DNA of 64,000 bases from Arthrobacter sp. C9C5 (GCF_013359735.1 NZ_JABFMX010000012.1:62001-126000); one strand, 5' to 3'. Positions 41,033 through 50,624 are shown, counted from the first letter of the stretch. Numbers and translations are program-made. Notes: generated by a model not told the origin, from the sequence alone.

Positions 41033-44000
41033 CTAGTTGCGGAGCGCCGGGGCCTCATCCGGTTCGTCGGCCTCGTCCTGCTCATCGAGCCGGTCGACGT
41101 CGGCCGCGGCGTCAGTGGGCGCCGGCTGGGCCCGGCGGCCGTGGGCGGGCCTGCCGCCCTGGGCCAGTGCCTTGCGTTCGCGCCGGCCCTCCACCAAGCG
41201 GTACAGCACGGGCACCAGGATCAGCGTCAGGGCGGTGGAGGAAATGAGGCCGCCGATCACCACAATGGCCAGCGGCTGCGAGATGAAGCCGCCGCCGCCG
41301 GTCAGTCCCAGTGCCATCGGGGTCAGCGCGAACACGGTGGCCAGCGCGGTCATCAGGATGGGCCGGAGGCGCTGGCGTGCGCCGTGCGTGATCGCTTCCG
41401 CCACACTCATGCCGGGCTCGCCGCCCCGCGGCTGGCGGTATTGGTTGATCAAGTCGATCAGCACGATCGCATTGGTCACCACGATGCCCACCAGCATCAG
41501 CATGCCGATCAGCGAAGGCAGCCCCAGCGGAACGCCCGTCACCAGCAGCAGGGCAATGGCGCCGGTGGCCGCGAACGGGATCGAGACCAGTAGGATCAGC
41601 GGCTGCACGAGGGATTTGAACGCGGCGACCATGATCACGTAAACAATCGCGATGGCGGCCAGCAGTGCCAGTCCCAGCTGGCCGAAGGACTCTGCCTGCT
41701 GCGTGGTGGCCCCGCCGATCTCTGCCGTGACACCCGGCGGCAGCTGGACCGACTTGAGCCGGGCCTGCACCTCGGTGCTTACCGCACCGAGGTTTCCGCC
41801 CGACGGCGTGACGGAGACGCGTGCGGTCCGCTGGCCGTTGCTGGCGGTAATGGAGACCGGAACCTCCACCTGTTCCACCGAGGCGATCGAGGACAGCGGG
41901 ACCGGGCCCCGCGCCGTCGGTAGCGGAAGGTCGCGCACGGCGCCGATGCTGGTGAAACGGGTGCCCTCGCCGATCCGGACCGGGAAGTCGTTCGTGCCGA
42001 TGCGGACGGTGCCGGCCGGGACCGGGCTGATCGTGGAGGCCAGCACGCCGGCGACCTGCTGTTCGTTCAGGCCGGCCGCAACGGCCTTGGCGCGGTCCAC
42101 CTTGACCTGGACCACGGGCTGGCTCGCGGCCAGGTTGGTGCTGACCTCGGACGAGCCGGGGACCCCGTCCATGGCCTTGACCATGGCGTCGCTGGCGGTC
42201 TTGAGGTCGGCGGAACTGGCGGCCTTGAGCGTGATGTCGACAGTCGATGTCGTGCCGAATCCGCCCTGCTGCGAACCGACGGTGATCTTGCCGGCGTCGG
42301 AGATCTTGGCGAGCTCCTTGCGGACGGCGTCCTGCAGCTTGCCCTGGTTGGCCTTCTCCTCGGTCACGACGGTGAAGCTGGAGTTCGCCGCCCCGGTGGA
42401 CTGCAACGCGGAGAAGCCCGTCTGGGCGTTGCCGGTGGTGACCTGGACATCCTTGATCCCGTCGATGCCGCGCAGGGCCTTCTCGACCTTGACGGCCGCG
42501 GCGCTGCCCTCGGCCAGGCTGGTGCCGGCCGGAAGGGCCTGCCGCACGGTCATGCTGTTTTCGCCGGAACGGCCCAGCAGGTCGGTGGCGAGCAACGGCG
42601 ACATCGCCGCGGTGCCGCCCAGGACCAGGACGGCCGCCACCAGGGTGATGACGGGGTGCCGCTGGGTCTTGGTGAGGATCGGGAGGTAGCCGCGCTGCAG
42701 GAAGCTGCGCTGCTCGGCCGCGTGGGCCTTCGCGGCGGTCTCGCGGGCTGAGGCTTCGGAGACGTAGCCGCCGGCCTTGTCCGCGGGGGTCCGCAGGAAC
42801 CAGTACGCCAGCACCGGAACGATGGTCAGCGAGACCAACAGCGAGGAGACCAGGGCGATCGTGACCGTGAGGGCGAAGGGCCGGAACAGCTCACCGGCGA
42901 GTCCGGCCACGAACGCGATCGGCAGGAAGACCGCCACCGTGGTGAGGGTGGACGCGGTGATTGCGCCGGCGACCTCACGGATGGAGGTCAGGATGGCGGT
43001 GATTTTCTGCTCGCCGTAACTGAGGTGGCGCTTGATGTTCTCGATCACCACGATCGAGTCGTCCACCACGCGGCCGATAGCGATCGTCAGCGCGCCGAGG
43101 GTCAGGATGTTCAGCGAGTATCCGGTCGCGGAGAGCCCGATGAAGGTGATCAGCAGGGACAGCGGGATGGACACGGCCGTGACCAGCGTGGAGCGCACCG
43201 AGAGCAGGAACAGCAGGATGACGGCGACGGCGAAGCCCAGACCCAGCAGGCCCTCCGTGGTGAGGTCCTTGATGGACTTCTCGATGAACGGCGCCTGGTC
43301 GAACACCGGGGTGAACTTGGCGTTGGACCCCAGCTCGGCCTCAAGCTGCGGGATGGCGTCCTTGACCGCGTGGGAGATGCCCACCGTGTCGCCCTCGGGC
43401 TTCTTGGTGACCGAGACGGCCAGGGTTTCCTTGCCGTTGGTGCGGGTGATCGAGGTGCGGGCGTCCTCGGCGATGCTGACGTCCGCCACGCTGCCGATTG
43501 TCGCGGCGTCGCGGGCACCTCCCAGCGGCAGGGCCTTGACCGCGTCGAGGGAATCCACCGGGCTGCCGATCTGCAGCGAGAGCGTCTTGCCCTGTTCCTC
43601 GATGCTGCCGGCCGGGACCAGCGTGCCGTTGTTCTTTAGCGCGTCGGAAATCGACTGGATGGTCACGCCGGAGGCAGCCATGGCCGCCGGCCGCGGCAGG
43701 ATCTTGATGTGCTGGGTGGCCCCGCCGGTCACTTCGGCGCCGCGCACGCCGTCGAGCTTCTGCAGCCGCGGCACGCTCAGGCGGGCGAGGTCCGCGTTGA
43801 GCTCGCTCAACGGCTTGTCCGAGGACACCGCAAGATAGACGATCGGGAAGTCACTGATGCTGCCGGCGATCGCCTGTGGCTGGACGTCCTTCGGCAGCGC
43901 CTGCTTCGCGTTGGAAATTGCGCGGTCGATCTGGTTCCGGGCGCGGTCCAGGTTGGAGCCGTAGGTGAACGCCAGGGTGATCTGCGAAACGCCGTTGCGT

Positions 44001-44254
44001 GACGTCGACGACGTCGACTCCAGCCCCTCGACGCCGTTGAGCGCCGTCTCCAGCGGCCCGCTGACCTGCTTGTCTACGACTTCCGGCGAGGCCCCGGGCA
44101 TCGAGGTGATGACGGTGATCTGCGGGAACTCGATGGACGGGATGAGCTCCTGCTTGAGCGAGGTCATCGTGATCACGCCGAAGACCGACGCGAAGACGGT
44201 GATCAGCGCGATCAGCGCCCGGTTTCCTAGCGAAAGCTTGGCCAGCCGGAACAT
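41033..44254 (-). CDS. RND superfamily efflux permease (SwrC/HAE1 type)
   Basis: A 1073-residue exporter with the twelve-span, two-loop RND plan. The N-terminus is FRLAKLSLGNRALIALITVF. The first porter loop covers residues ~35-330. The proton-relay pair Asp-Asp is in IGRVVDDSIVVIENI near residue 395, and the second half repeats the layout with LLVGIVVTNAIVLIDLINQ-type sequence (motif GIVVTNAIVLIDL). Gram-positive relatives such as SwrC export surfactants or drugs without an outer-membrane channel. No fusion protein or TolC is adjacent. The C-terminal 50 residues are Arg then Asp/Glu-rich. AGGAGA precedes the ATG. Confidence 0.9.
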   Translation of the reverse strand: MFRLAKLSLGNRALIALITVFASVFGVITMTSLKQELIPSIEFPQITVITSMPGASPEVVDKQVSGPLETALNGVEGLESTSSTSRNGVSQITLAFTYGSNLDRARNQIDRAISNAKQALPKDVQPQAIAGSISDFPIVYLAVSSDKPLSELNADLARLSVPRLQKLDGVRGAEVTGGATQHIKILPRPAAMAASGVTIQSISDALKNNGTLVPAGSIEEQGKTLSLQIGSPVDSLDAVKALPLGGARDAATIGSVADVSIAEDARTSITRTNGKETLAVSVTKKPEGDTVGISHAVKDAIPQLEAELGSNAKFTPVFDQAPFIEKSIKDLTTEGLLGLGFAVAVILLFLLSVRSTLVTAVSIPLSLLITFIGLSATGYSLNILTLGALTIAIGRVVDDSIVVIENIKRHLSYGEQKITAILTSIREVAGAITASTLTTVAVFLPIAFVAGLAGELFRPFALTVTIALVSSLLVSLTIVPVLAYWFLRTPADKAGGYVSEASARETAAKAHAAEQRSFLQRGYLPILTKTQRHPVITLVAAVLVLGGTAAMSPLLATDLLGRSGENSMTVRQALPAGTSLAEGSAAAVKVEKALRGIDGIKDVQVTTGNAQTGFSALQSTGAANSSFTVVTEEKANQGKLQDAVRKELAKISDAGKITVGSQQGGFGTTSTVDITLKAASSADLKTASDAMVKAMDGVPGSSEVSTNLAASQPVVQVKVDRAKAVAAGLNEQQVAGVLASTISPVPAGTVRIGTNDFPVRIGEGTRFTSIGAVRDLPLPTARGPVPLSSIASVEQVEVPVSITASNGQRTARVSVTPSGGNLGAVSTEVQARLKSVQLPPGVTAEIGGATTQQAESFGQLGLALLAAIAIVYVIMVAAFKSLVQPLILLVSIPFAATGAIALLLVTGVPLGLPSLIGMLMLVGIVVTNAIVLIDLINQYRQPRGGEPGMSVAEAITHGARQRLRPILMTALATVFALTPMALGLTGGGGFISQPLAIVVIGGLISSTALTLILVPVLYRLVEGRRERKALAQGGRPAHGRRAQPAPTDAAADVDRLDEQDEADEPDEAPALRN

Positions 44255-44282
44255 CTCATGGTCTCCTGATGGGTCGACGGAC

Positions 44283-44304
44283 GTACGTCACAGCGTGACG
44301 TCAC
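44283..44304. promoter_or_regulatory. ACGTCAC repeats upstream of the RND gene
   Basis: ACGTCAC occurs at 44285-44291 and 44298-44304, the second inside the perfect palindrome GTGACGTCAC (44295-44304). They lie 30-50 bases upstream of the RND start, between it and the end of mqo. This is a candidate regulator site, with no regulator gene adjacent. Confidence 0.4.
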
Positions 44305-44336
44305 AGGGATTGAACGTACCGCAGCCCGGAAGGGTT

Positions 44337-45839
44337 TCAGCGGGTGGCGGTGACCGGCTCCAGCTGGAGTGCCGCGGCCGTCTCCGCCTCGAGCTTGGCG
44401 GCAAGGTCCGGGTTCTCGTTGAGCTTGACGCCGTAGCCGGGCATCATCTCCTTGAGCTTGGACTGCCAGCCCTTGAAGTTCTTGGGGAAGGACTTCTGGA
44501 GCAGTTCGATCATGATCGGCACGGCGGTGGAGGCCCCCGGGGAGGCGCCAAGCAGGGCGCCGATGGTGCCGTCGCGGCCGGCGATGACCTCGGTGCCGAA
44601 CTGCAGCACGCCGCCCTTCTTCGGATCCTTCTTGATGATCTGGACCCGCTGGCCGGCGGTGATGAGCTCCCAGTCGCCGTCCTTGGCCTCCGGGTAGTAC
44701 TCCCGCAGGGCCTCGACCTTGGCGCCGTGCCGCTTGGCGACTTCCTTGACCAGGTACGCGGTGAGATCCATGTTGTCCTTAGCCACGGCCAGCATCGGGA
44801 TGATGTTGGAGGGCCGGATGGACAGCGGCAGGTCCAGGTAGGAGCCGTTCTTCAGGAAGTTGGTGGAGAAGCCGGCGTACGGGCCGAACAGCAGTGAGCG
44901 CTTGCCGTTGACGTACCGGGTGTCCAGGTGCGGGACGGACATGGGCGGGGCGCCCACGGAGGCCTGGCCGTAAACCTTGGCGCTGTGCTGGCCGGCGAGG
45001 GTTTCATCCGTGCAGCGGAAGAACTGGCCCGAGACCGGGAAGCCGCCGAAGCCCTTGCTTTCCGGGATGCCGGAGGCCTGCAACAGGTGCAGCGCCCCGC
45101 CGCCGGCGCCGACAAAGACGAACTTCGCGTGGATCGAGCCGTGCTCGCCGGAGCGCGGGTGCTTGAGTGCAAGGTCCCAGCCGCCGTCGGAGGCACGCTT
45201 GATGCCGGTGACATCGTGGCCGTAGTTGATTTCCACGCCGTTGTTGCCGAGGTAGCCGGTCAGTTCGCGGGTCAGGGCGCCGAAGTCGACGTCGGTGCCT
45301 TCGGCGGCGCGGGTGGCGGCGATGTGCTGCTTCGGATCGCGGCCCTTGACGATCAACGGCGCCCACTTGGCGATCTGGGCGTGGTCCTCGGAGTACTCCA
45401 TCGAGCGGAACAGGGGGTTCGGCTTGAGCGCCTCGTAGCGGGTGCGCAGGAACTTGACGTTGGCGTCGCCCACCACGAAGCTCATGTGCGGCACGGTGTT
45501 GATGAAGCCCTTGGGGGAACCGATCAGGTTGTTGGTGACCAGGTGGGACCAGAACTGGCGGGAAAGCTGGAACTGCTCGTTGATGTGCAGGGCCTTTGCC
45601 GGGTCCACCGAGCCGTCTTTGGCTGCGGGGGAGTAGTTAAGCTCACACAGTGCGGCGTGGCCGGTGCCGGCGTTGTTCCACGGATCGGAGCTTTCCAGGC
45701 CCGGCTGGTCCAGGCGCTCGAAGAGCGAAATGGTCCAGTTCGGCTCAAGCTGCTTCAGGAAGGCGCCCAGCGTGGCGCTCATGATGCCGCCGCCAATCAG
45801 GACGACGTCGGCATGTTGGGTCTTGGAAATGAAAGTCAC
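44337..45839 (-). CDS. mqo: Malate:quinone oxidoreductase
   Basis: Membrane-associated FAD enzyme that oxidises malate to oxaloacetate and passes electrons to menaquinone. Length is 500 residues. The FAD motif [19 protein letters not shown] opens the protein. [20 protein letters not shown] and [20 protein letters not shown] are the typical N- and C-terminal family blocks. The GTG at 45839 has CGGAGAC at good spacing; the upstream open stretch to 45896 is not family sequence. A TATTCT -10 box lies 35 bases upstream. Confidence 0.96.
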   Translation of the reverse strand: MTFISKTQHADVVLIGGGIMSATLGAFLKQLEPNWTISLFERLDQPGLESSDPWNNAGTGHAALCELNYSPAAKDGSVDPAKALHINEQFQLSRQFWSHLVTNNLIGSPKGFINTVPHMSFVVGDANVKFLRTRYEALKPNPLFRSMEYSEDHAQIAKWAPLIVKGRDPKQHIAATRAAEGTDVDFGALTRELTGYLGNNGVEINYGHDVTGIKRASDGGWDLALKHPRSGEHGSIHAKFVFVGAGGGALHLLQASGIPESKGFGGFPVSGQFFRCTDETLAGQHSAKVYGQASVGAPPMSVPHLDTRYVNGKRSLLFGPYAGFSTNFLKNGSYLDLPLSIRPSNIIPMLAVAKDNMDLTAYLVKEVAKRHGAKVEALREYYPEAKDGDWELITAGQRVQIIKKDPKKGGVLQFGTEVIAGRDGTIGALLGASPGASTAVPIMIELLQKSFPKNFKGWQSKLKEMMPGYGVKLNENPDLAAKLEAETAAALQLEPVTATR

Positions 45840-45874
45840 AATCAGTCTCCGATAGCAGCGGCTCTGGCTGTCAC

Positions 45875-45880
45875 AGAATA
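45875..45880 (-). promoter_or_regulatory. -10 box (TATTCT) for mqo
   Basis: On the minus strand TATTCT precedes the mqo GTG by 35 bases, giving a short leader that contains the ribosome site. A 7-bp hairpin (45889-45895 with 45907-45913) just upstream may end the preceding gene. Confidence 0.45.
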
Positions 45881-45918
45881 TCCCCGCACGGCCCACTAAC
45901 TGAAATTGGGCCGTCCCG

Positions 45919-47628
45919 TCAAGGCTTTAGTTCGACGTTCGTGAAAACTTCGTTCAGGACCGGCGACGCCGGGTACTTCAGCACCCGGTCGGACAGAGCC
46001 AGTGCCGAGATTGGGAACGCAATCGGCACAGCGGGCACGGTCGCGGCAATCTGCGCATTGATGGTCTGGTACTGCTCGGTCCGGTCCTTGCCGTCCGGCA
46101 GGCCCCGGGCGCGGGAGATTTTCGAGAACACCTGGGGGTCCTGGTAGCCGAACTCGCCGGTGTTTTCACCGAAGAGCGGGCCCACGAAGTTGTCCGGATC
46201 CGCGTAGGACCCGTTCCAGCCGAGCAGATGCAGGGCGTGGTCGCCGGGGGAGGTGACCTTCTGGAGGTAGCCGTCGGACCATTCGACCGGAACGGGTTTG
46301 ATGTTGAGCCCGACGGCGGTGAGCTGGCGGCTGATTTCCGCGTAGACCTTTTCCGGGGTCGGAAGGTAGGGGCGTGCGACATTGAGCGGGTAGTAGAACT
46401 TCAGTTCCTCGCCCTTGTAGCCGGCCTCGGCGAGCAGCTCCTTGGCCTTGTTCTGGTCGTAGCCCAGCGAGGGGGCATTGTTGTTGAAGCCGCTCAGCTT
46501 CGGCGGGACGAACTGCGAGGCCGCCGCGGTGTTGTCAATGAAGAACTTCCGGATCAGGGTGTCCTTGTCCAGGGCCATCTCGATCGCCTGCCGGACCTTG
46601 AGCTTGCGCAGCACCGGTACTTCCTGGTTCATGCCCAGGTACATGACGGAGAAGGGATCGCGCTGGATGATCTGTTTGCCGCGCTTGACCAGCTGGTCGA
46701 AGTTGCCCACTGTCACGGAATCGTAGGCATCGATTTTCCCGTCAAGCAGGGCCTGAAGCCGGGCCTGCGGGTGGTCGTAGGTGACGAAGTTGATGGTTCT
46801 GATCTGTCCCTTGTCGCCCCAATAGCCCTTGTTGCTGTTCAGGGTGACGGTGTTGTTGTCCCAGGAGTCGAAGACGTAGGGGCCGGTGCCCACAGGGTGC
46901 AGGGCGTAGGCGGACACCGGCTGGCCCTCGCGCTCCTGGTTAAGCACGTCGGCAGACTGTGCGGCCAGGGCGTGCGGCGAGGAGATCGCGAAGGCGGGCA
47001 AGGTGAGCGCCTGGAGGAACCCGGTGAAGGGCTGGGTGAGATCGACCCGGACGCTGTTTGCCGCCAGTGCGGTGCAGCCCTTGTAGATGGACAGCGAGGC
47101 CTGGTCCGCGTGCGCCATGAACACGCCCTTGAACGTACTGCCGGGTGCCTGCTTGCGGAGGGCGGCGGAGAAATTGAACCAGCGCTTGAAATTGGTGCAC
47201 ACGGCCGCCGCATTGAACGCAGTGCCGTCCTGGAATTTCACGTTCTCGCGGAGCTTGAAGGTGTAGGCGCGGCCATCGTCGCTGGTCGTCCATTCGGTAG
47301 CCAGCAGGGGTGTGGGCTTGCCGCTGGTCTGGTCGACGCCGATCAGGCCTTCGAGGATCTGGCGTGTGATGCGGTAGGAGTCGACGTCGGACACGAGGGC
47401 CGGATCCAGGCCGAGCGGACGCGAGGCCGTGCCAAAGGTGAAGGTGGCGGTGGGCCCGGCGTCGGAAGCGCTGGCGGAGGAGGGCGACGGTGCGGGGCCC
47501 GGTGTTCCGGTGCACGAGGCCAGCGGCAGCAGGAGCAGGACTGCGCCAAGGCCGGCTGCGATGCGGCGCAACGCCTTTCGGGGGCCGGCACTGATAGGCG
47601 CGGTACTGCTGGGCACTGAAGGAATCAC
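45919..47628 (-). CDS. ABC transporter substrate-binding lipoprotein (peptide/nickel family 5)
   Basis: A 569-residue solute-binding protein of the DppA/OppA family. The signal peptide is [23 protein letters not shown] with lipobox LASC at Cys39. The family signature falls in [28 protein letters not shown] near residue 105, and the lobe II motif is [15 protein letters not shown]. Cargo is an oligopeptide or similar ligand. No permease or ATPase gene is next to it, so it must dock to a transporter encoded elsewhere. The GTG start gives a 16-residue tail before the basic signal region. A TAGACT box lies about 40 bases upstream. Confidence 0.88.
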   Translation of the reverse strand: MIPSVPSSTAPISAGPRKALRRIAAGLGAVLLLLPLASCTGTPGPAPSPSSASASDAGPTATFTFGTASRPLGLDPALVSDVDSYRITRQILEGLIGVDQTSGKPTPLLATEWTTSDDGRAYTFKLRENVKFQDGTAFNAAAVCTNFKRWFNFSAALRKQAPGSTFKGVFMAHADQASLSIYKGCTALAANSVRVDLTQPFTGFLQALTLPAFAISSPHALAAQSADVLNQEREGQPVSAYALHPVGTGPYVFDSWDNNTVTLNSNKGYWGDKGQIRTINFVTYDHPQARLQALLDGKIDAYDSVTVGNFDQLVKRGKQIIQRDPFSVMYLGMNQEVPVLRKLKVRQAIEMALDKDTLIRKFFIDNTAAASQFVPPKLSGFNNNAPSLGYDQNKAKELLAEAGYKGEELKFYYPLNVARPYLPTPEKVYAEISRQLTAVGLNIKPVPVEWSDGYLQKVTSPGDHALHLLGWNGSYADPDNFVGPLFGENTGEFGYQDPQVFSKISRARGLPDGKDRTEQYQTINAQIAATVPAVPIAFPISALALSDRVLKYPASPVLNEVFTNVELKP

Positions 47629-47713
47629 CTCTGGGAACTTGTTGGCCGCCGGCTGCGGAACAGCCCCAGTCTAGTTGACCGTCACAGGGGTTTCCCGGTA
47701 GCCCGCAACAGGT

Positions 47714-47743
47714 GAAGGCCCGCACCATCCGGTGCGGGCCTTC
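47714..47743 (-). terminator. Hairpin terminator after the fasciclin gene
   Basis: A perfect 13-bp stem (47714-47726 with 47731-47743) and a 4-base loop lie 60 bases past the fasciclin stop. The T-run is weak on either side. Confidence 0.6.
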
Positions 47744-47803
47744 ATTTCTCCAGGTGGATCCAGGGAGTCAGGCTGGATCCGGGTGAGGAGGTCTTGGTGA
47801 TGC

Positions 47804-48490
47804 TTACTTGGGCATCAGGACCGAGTCGACCATGTAGACCGTGGCGTTGGCGGTCTTGACGCCACCGCAAACCACGTTGGCGCCGTCGACCTTGAGCGCG
47901 TCCTTGCTGCCGGTGACGGTCACGGAACCGCCCTGGACGGTCTTGTGGGTGCCCACGATCTCAGACGGGCTGATCTTGCCGGGAACAACGTGGTAGGTCA
48001 GGATCTTGCTCAGCAGGGCATCGTCCGTCTTGAGCTTGTTGATGGTGGCGGCGTCGATCTTCTTGAACGCGTCATCCGTCGGAGCGAAGACAGTGAATTC
48101 GCTGCCGTTCAGGGTGTCCACCAGGTTGACCTTGGGGTTGAGCTTGCCCGAGACGGCGGCCGTCAGGGTGGTCAGGATCGGGTTGTTGGAGGCGGCTACG
48201 GCCACCGGGTCCAGCGCCATGCCGGCGACGGAACCCTTACCGTCGGGAACCTGCGAGGCGTAGGCGGCGCAGCCGGAGCCGACGAGGTCTGCCGCCGGGT
48301 CCATCGCTGCGGCGGAGGAGCTCATGGACGGTGACGGGGCCATGCTGGAAGACATGGCGGACTCCGACGGCGTGGAAGCGGGAGCCGAGGAGCTGGATGT
48401 CGTGCTGGAACCGCCGCAGGCAGTGAGGCTGAGCATGGCTGCAGCAGCGATACCTGCAACGGCGAAAGTCGTGCGCTTGATGGTCTGCAT
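47804..48490 (-). CDS. Fasciclin (FAS1) domain lipoprotein
   Basis: A 228-residue exported protein. The signal peptide ends in lipobox LTAC at about residue 25. A Ser/Pro/Met-rich linker runs to ~65. One FAS1 domain follows with [30 protein letters not shown] (the H1 box) and [15 protein letters not shown] (the YH motif region). It is related in layout to mycobacterial MPT70/MPT83 and probably mediates surface adhesion. AAGGAG at 8 bases supports the ATG at 48490 over an upstream alternative at 48520. Confidence 0.92.
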   Translation of the reverse strand: MQTIKRTTFAVAGIAAAAMLSLTACGGSSTTSSSSAPASTPSESAMSSSMAPSPSMSSSAAAMDPAADLVGSGCAAYASQVPDGKGSVAGMALDPVAVAASNNPILTTLTAAVSGKLNPKVNLVDTLNGSEFTVFAPTDDAFKKIDAATINKLKTDDALLSKILTYHVVPGKISPSEIVGTHKTVQGGSVTVTGSKDALKVDGANVVCGGVKTANATVYMVDSVLMPK

Positions 48491-48740
48491 TTCGATTCTC
48501 CTTTGTTGTGCCGATTTCATTGCCTGCAGCGAACATCTTTGCCGCTGTGGCCTTTCTCCGACTGTCGGGCACCGACCCTTGGTTGGTGTCTCAATGGGTA
48601 TTCGCGGGCTCGGCGGAAAGGGATGGGTGGGAATCGAAATTCTTTTTTTTGGGCCCGGTTTAAGTCGGCGGGAGGGGCGTGCGGTTGGGCCGGGATTCCC
48701 GGCGTTTTGGCGGGTGCGGGTGGTTCGGTCCTCGGGCTAA

Positions 48741-48778
48741 AATGCGAAACCCCGGTCCGAAGACCGGGGTTTCGCATT
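48741..48778 (-). terminator. Intrinsic terminator of the tRNA-Leu gene
   Basis: A perfect 17-bp stem (48741-48757 with 48762-48778) and 4-base loop CGAA lie directly after the tRNA 3' end on the minus strand, followed by a short T stretch. The 289-bp gap up to the fasciclin start holds this element and the tRNA end, and I see nothing else coding in it. Confidence 0.85.
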
Positions 48779-48779
48779 G

Positions 48780-48861
48780 TGCGCAAGGGGGGACTTGAAC
48801 CCCCACGCCCGAAGGCACAGGAACCTAAATCCTGCGTGTCTGCCAATTTCACCACTCGCGC
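48780..48861 (-). tRNA. tRNA-Leu (TAG)
   Basis: An 82-base cloverleaf read on the minus strand. Acceptor GCGCGAG pairs with CTTGCGC, with discriminator A. The D arm has GGCAGAC-type bases. The anticodon stem CAGGA/TCCTG holds the loop TTTAGGT, so the anticodon is TAG (reads CUA). A long variable arm identifies a class II tRNA, and the T loop is GTTCAAGTC. CCA is not encoded. Confidence 0.93.
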
Positions 48862-49000
48862 GCGGCGCCGTCGTTCGCGGGGCCGAAAGGCCCTCGACGG
48901 CGGATGCCAGGCACCAGTCTACAGTTCTGGCCCGCAGCCCGGCGTCGGAGATGCGGGATGCCGGGGGCTCCGTCGCTGCCGGCGCCTGCCCGCAGGACAG

Positions 49001-49474
49001 TTAGGCGTCCAGCTTCAGGTCGCGGAGCAGCTTGGCGACGTGGCCGGTGGCGCGCACGTTGTATTGGGCCAGGGTGACTTTGCCGTCCGGACCGACCACC
49101 ACGGTGGAACGGATAAGGCCCTCATAGGTGCGGCCGTAGTTCTTCTTCTCACCCCATGCCGCGTACGCCTCGGCCACCGCGTGGTCCGGATCGGAGAGCA
49201 GCGGGAAGCTGAGTCCCTCGGCCGCCGCGAAGCCCGCGAGCTTCGCCACCGGGTCCGGGGAGATGCCGACGACGTCATAGCCCGCACCCTGCAGGGCCGC
49301 CAGTGAGTCGCGGAAGTCGCAGGCCTGCTTGGTGCAGCCCGGCGTGGCAGCCGCCGGATAGAAGTAGACCACCGCGTTCCGGCCGCGGAAGTCCTGCAGG
49401 CCGACCTCGCGTCCGGCCGAGTCCAACAGCTGGAAGTCCGGCGCGTCGTCTCCGGGAACGAGTCGTTCAGGCAT
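49001..49474 (-). CDS. Bcp/PrxQ-type peroxiredoxin
   Basis: A thiol peroxidase of 157 residues that reduces peroxides with thioredoxin. The peroxidatic Cys47 sits in YPAAATPGCTKQACDFRD and the resolving Cys52 is five residues on, the PrxQ/Bcp pattern. AAGGAGAT 5 bases before the ATG at 49474 decides the start against a longer frame to 49543. Divergent from a MarR gene 86 bp away, which may regulate it in response to oxidants. No partner reductase is adjacent. Confidence 0.93.
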   Translation of the reverse strand: MPERLVPGDDAPDFQLLDSAGREVGLQDFRGRNAVVYFYPAAATPGCTKQACDFRDSLAALQGAGYDVVGISPDPVAKLAGFAAAEGLSFPLLSDPDHAVAEAYAAWGEKKNYGRTYEGLIRSTVVVGPDGKVTLAQYNVRATGHVAKLLRDLKLDA

Positions 49475-49547
49475 GTTTATCTCCTTGACAAATTTAGGGA
49501 ATTCCAGCCTAGTGAGCACGGGCGCGGCCCACGAATCGGACAATCGC

Positions 49548-49553
49548 TATACT
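49548..49553 (+). promoter_or_regulatory. -10 box (TATACT) for leaderless marR gene
   Basis: TATACT plus 7 bases leads to the ATG at 49561. ATAC/GTAT form a small inverted repeat (49549-49562) over the start, which could be an autoregulatory site. Confidence 0.5.
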
Positions 49554-49560
49554 CTTTGGT

Positions 49561-50043
49561 ATGCCTGATATGGATCGCTGGCCCACGGGCCGCCTATTGT
49601 CCACGGCAGCACGCCTTGTAGAACACTCCTGGAACGAGAAGCTGGGGGCCATTGGCCTGACCCATGCCGGGGTCATTGCGATGGAAGTGCTCTCCGCTCA
49701 AGGACCCATGACCCAAGCGCAATTGGCGCAATTGGTCCGCGTCCAGGCCCAGACCATGGGCAAAACCCTGAGCCGGCTTGAAGCCCACGGTCACATCTCC
49801 AGGGAGCGCAGCGCCTCCGACCGCCGCAGCCACGTCGTCACCCTGACCGACCGCGGCCGCGAAGCCGTCGTTGCGGCCGCGGACATGGAGCGCTCGGTGC
49901 TCGCTGCCGCTTCGATCGATCCCGACTCCCTGCGGCACGAGTTGCAGTCCGTGGTCCGGGAACTGGCCAACCGCATGTCCACGACGGAAGCGAAATCGAT
50001 CGTCACAGCGGTAGAGCCTATTGTGTCCGCCGAGGCCAACTAG
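49561..50043 (+). CDS. MarR family regulator next to peroxiredoxin
   Basis: A 160-residue winged-helix regulator. MTQAQLAQLVRVQAQTMGKTLSRLEAHG holds the helix-turn-helix region (residues ~50-75), followed by the wing ERSASDRRSHVVTLTDRG. It has no Cys, so it is not a thiol-based OhrR-type sensor and its ligand is unknown. Divergent arrangement with the PrxQ gene suggests joint control. A 7-bp hairpin at 50073-50088 follows the stop. Confidence 0.88.
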   Translation: MPDMDRWPTGRLLSTAARLVEHSWNEKLGAIGLTHAGVIAMEVLSAQGPMTQAQLAQLVRVQAQTMGKTLSRLEAHGHISRERSASDRRSHVVTLTDRGREAVVAAADMERSVLAAASIDPDSLRHELQSVVRELANRMSTTEAKSIVTAVEPIVSAEAN

Positions 50044-50163
50044 GCCGCCGGCGCCAACTAGGTAGGGCACTGCCGGTGCTTGCACCGGACTGCGCTAGCC
50101 CGGCCCGGCAAACGAGTACCCACTACTGGGTTCAAGCCGACCCTGCTGGGCGAGCATGGGGCC

Positions 50164-50286
50164 ATGACTAGGTACGTTCTCGAAGCCAGGTCCTTGGAGC
50201 ATCACTGCCAGTGTTGCGGCGAATATGCCGCAACGGTGTTCTGCGAAGACTGCGACCCCCACGTAGAAGCGCCGGCGAAACCCTAG
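50164..50286 (+). CDS. Small Cys-rich protein, possible zinc ribbon
   Basis: A 40-codon frame from the ATG at 50164. Residues 17-20 read CQCC and residues 29-32 read CEDC, two close Cys clusters that could bind one zinc, followed by a short acidic tail. The frame is open back to 50080, but the upstream part is unlike a conserved protein. No convincing ribosome site or -10 box precedes the ATG, so expression is unproven. Neighbours are a MarR gene and the 44-codon leaderless frame. Function unknown. Confidence 0.35.
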   Translation: MTRYVLEARSLEHHCQCCGEYAATVFCEDCDPHVEAPAKP

Positions 50287-50410
50287 CTGCCCTTCGCCAG
50301 CACCCGTCCCGCCACGGTCCGAGGCCGGCTTTTTGACGCGGGGCTGGACACGGCTGTTCCCTGATCCGGCCGGGCCCGTGTCCATCACCCAAGCGGGAGC
50401 CGGCCGGACA

Positions 50411-50416
50411 TAGGAT
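50411..50416 (+). promoter_or_regulatory. -10 box (TAGGAT) for a 44-codon leaderless gene
   Basis: TAGGAT plus 6 bases leads to the ATG at 50423, the same geometry as at the recognised genes of the window. Confidence 0.45.
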
Positions 50417-50422
50417 CAAGGA

Positions 50423-50557
50423 ATGGATGCGCACCTGACTGAGGAGCTGGAAGGGCAGACCTCGATCAACGAGCTGCTCGACGAGCCGCTGGGCACCAAA
50501 CCGATTCAGCTCGCGTTGCCCATCCATTTCCAGCTGGCTGAGGCCGGGCGGCGCTAG
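50423..50557 (+). CDS. Small protein of 44 residues, unrecognised
   Basis: A short open frame beginning MDAHLTEELEGQ and ending LAEAGRR. It is acidic in its first half (Glu/Asp-rich, with the helix-like stretch INELLDEPLG) and more hydrophobic in the second (IQLALPIHFQLA). It has no Cys, signal peptide or membrane span. The case for a real gene is the TAGGAT box exactly 6 bases before the ATG, codons ending mostly in G or C, and a clean stop. It may be a toxin-antitoxin-like or adaptor peptide, but I do not recognise it and assign no function. Confidence 0.5.
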   Translation: MDAHLTEELEGQTSINELLDEPLGTKPIQLALPIHFQLAEAGRR

Positions 50558-50624
50558 CACCGGGCCAGCCCCGGAAGGGTGGGAGGGCCCTCCGGAAAAC
50601 CCCTCGGCGCCTGCCCAGGGAACG

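Noticed and set aside
50080-50163. N-terminal extension of the Cys-rich small frame
   Set aside because: The extra 28 residues overlap a hairpin after the MarR gene and have no conserved look or ribosome site.
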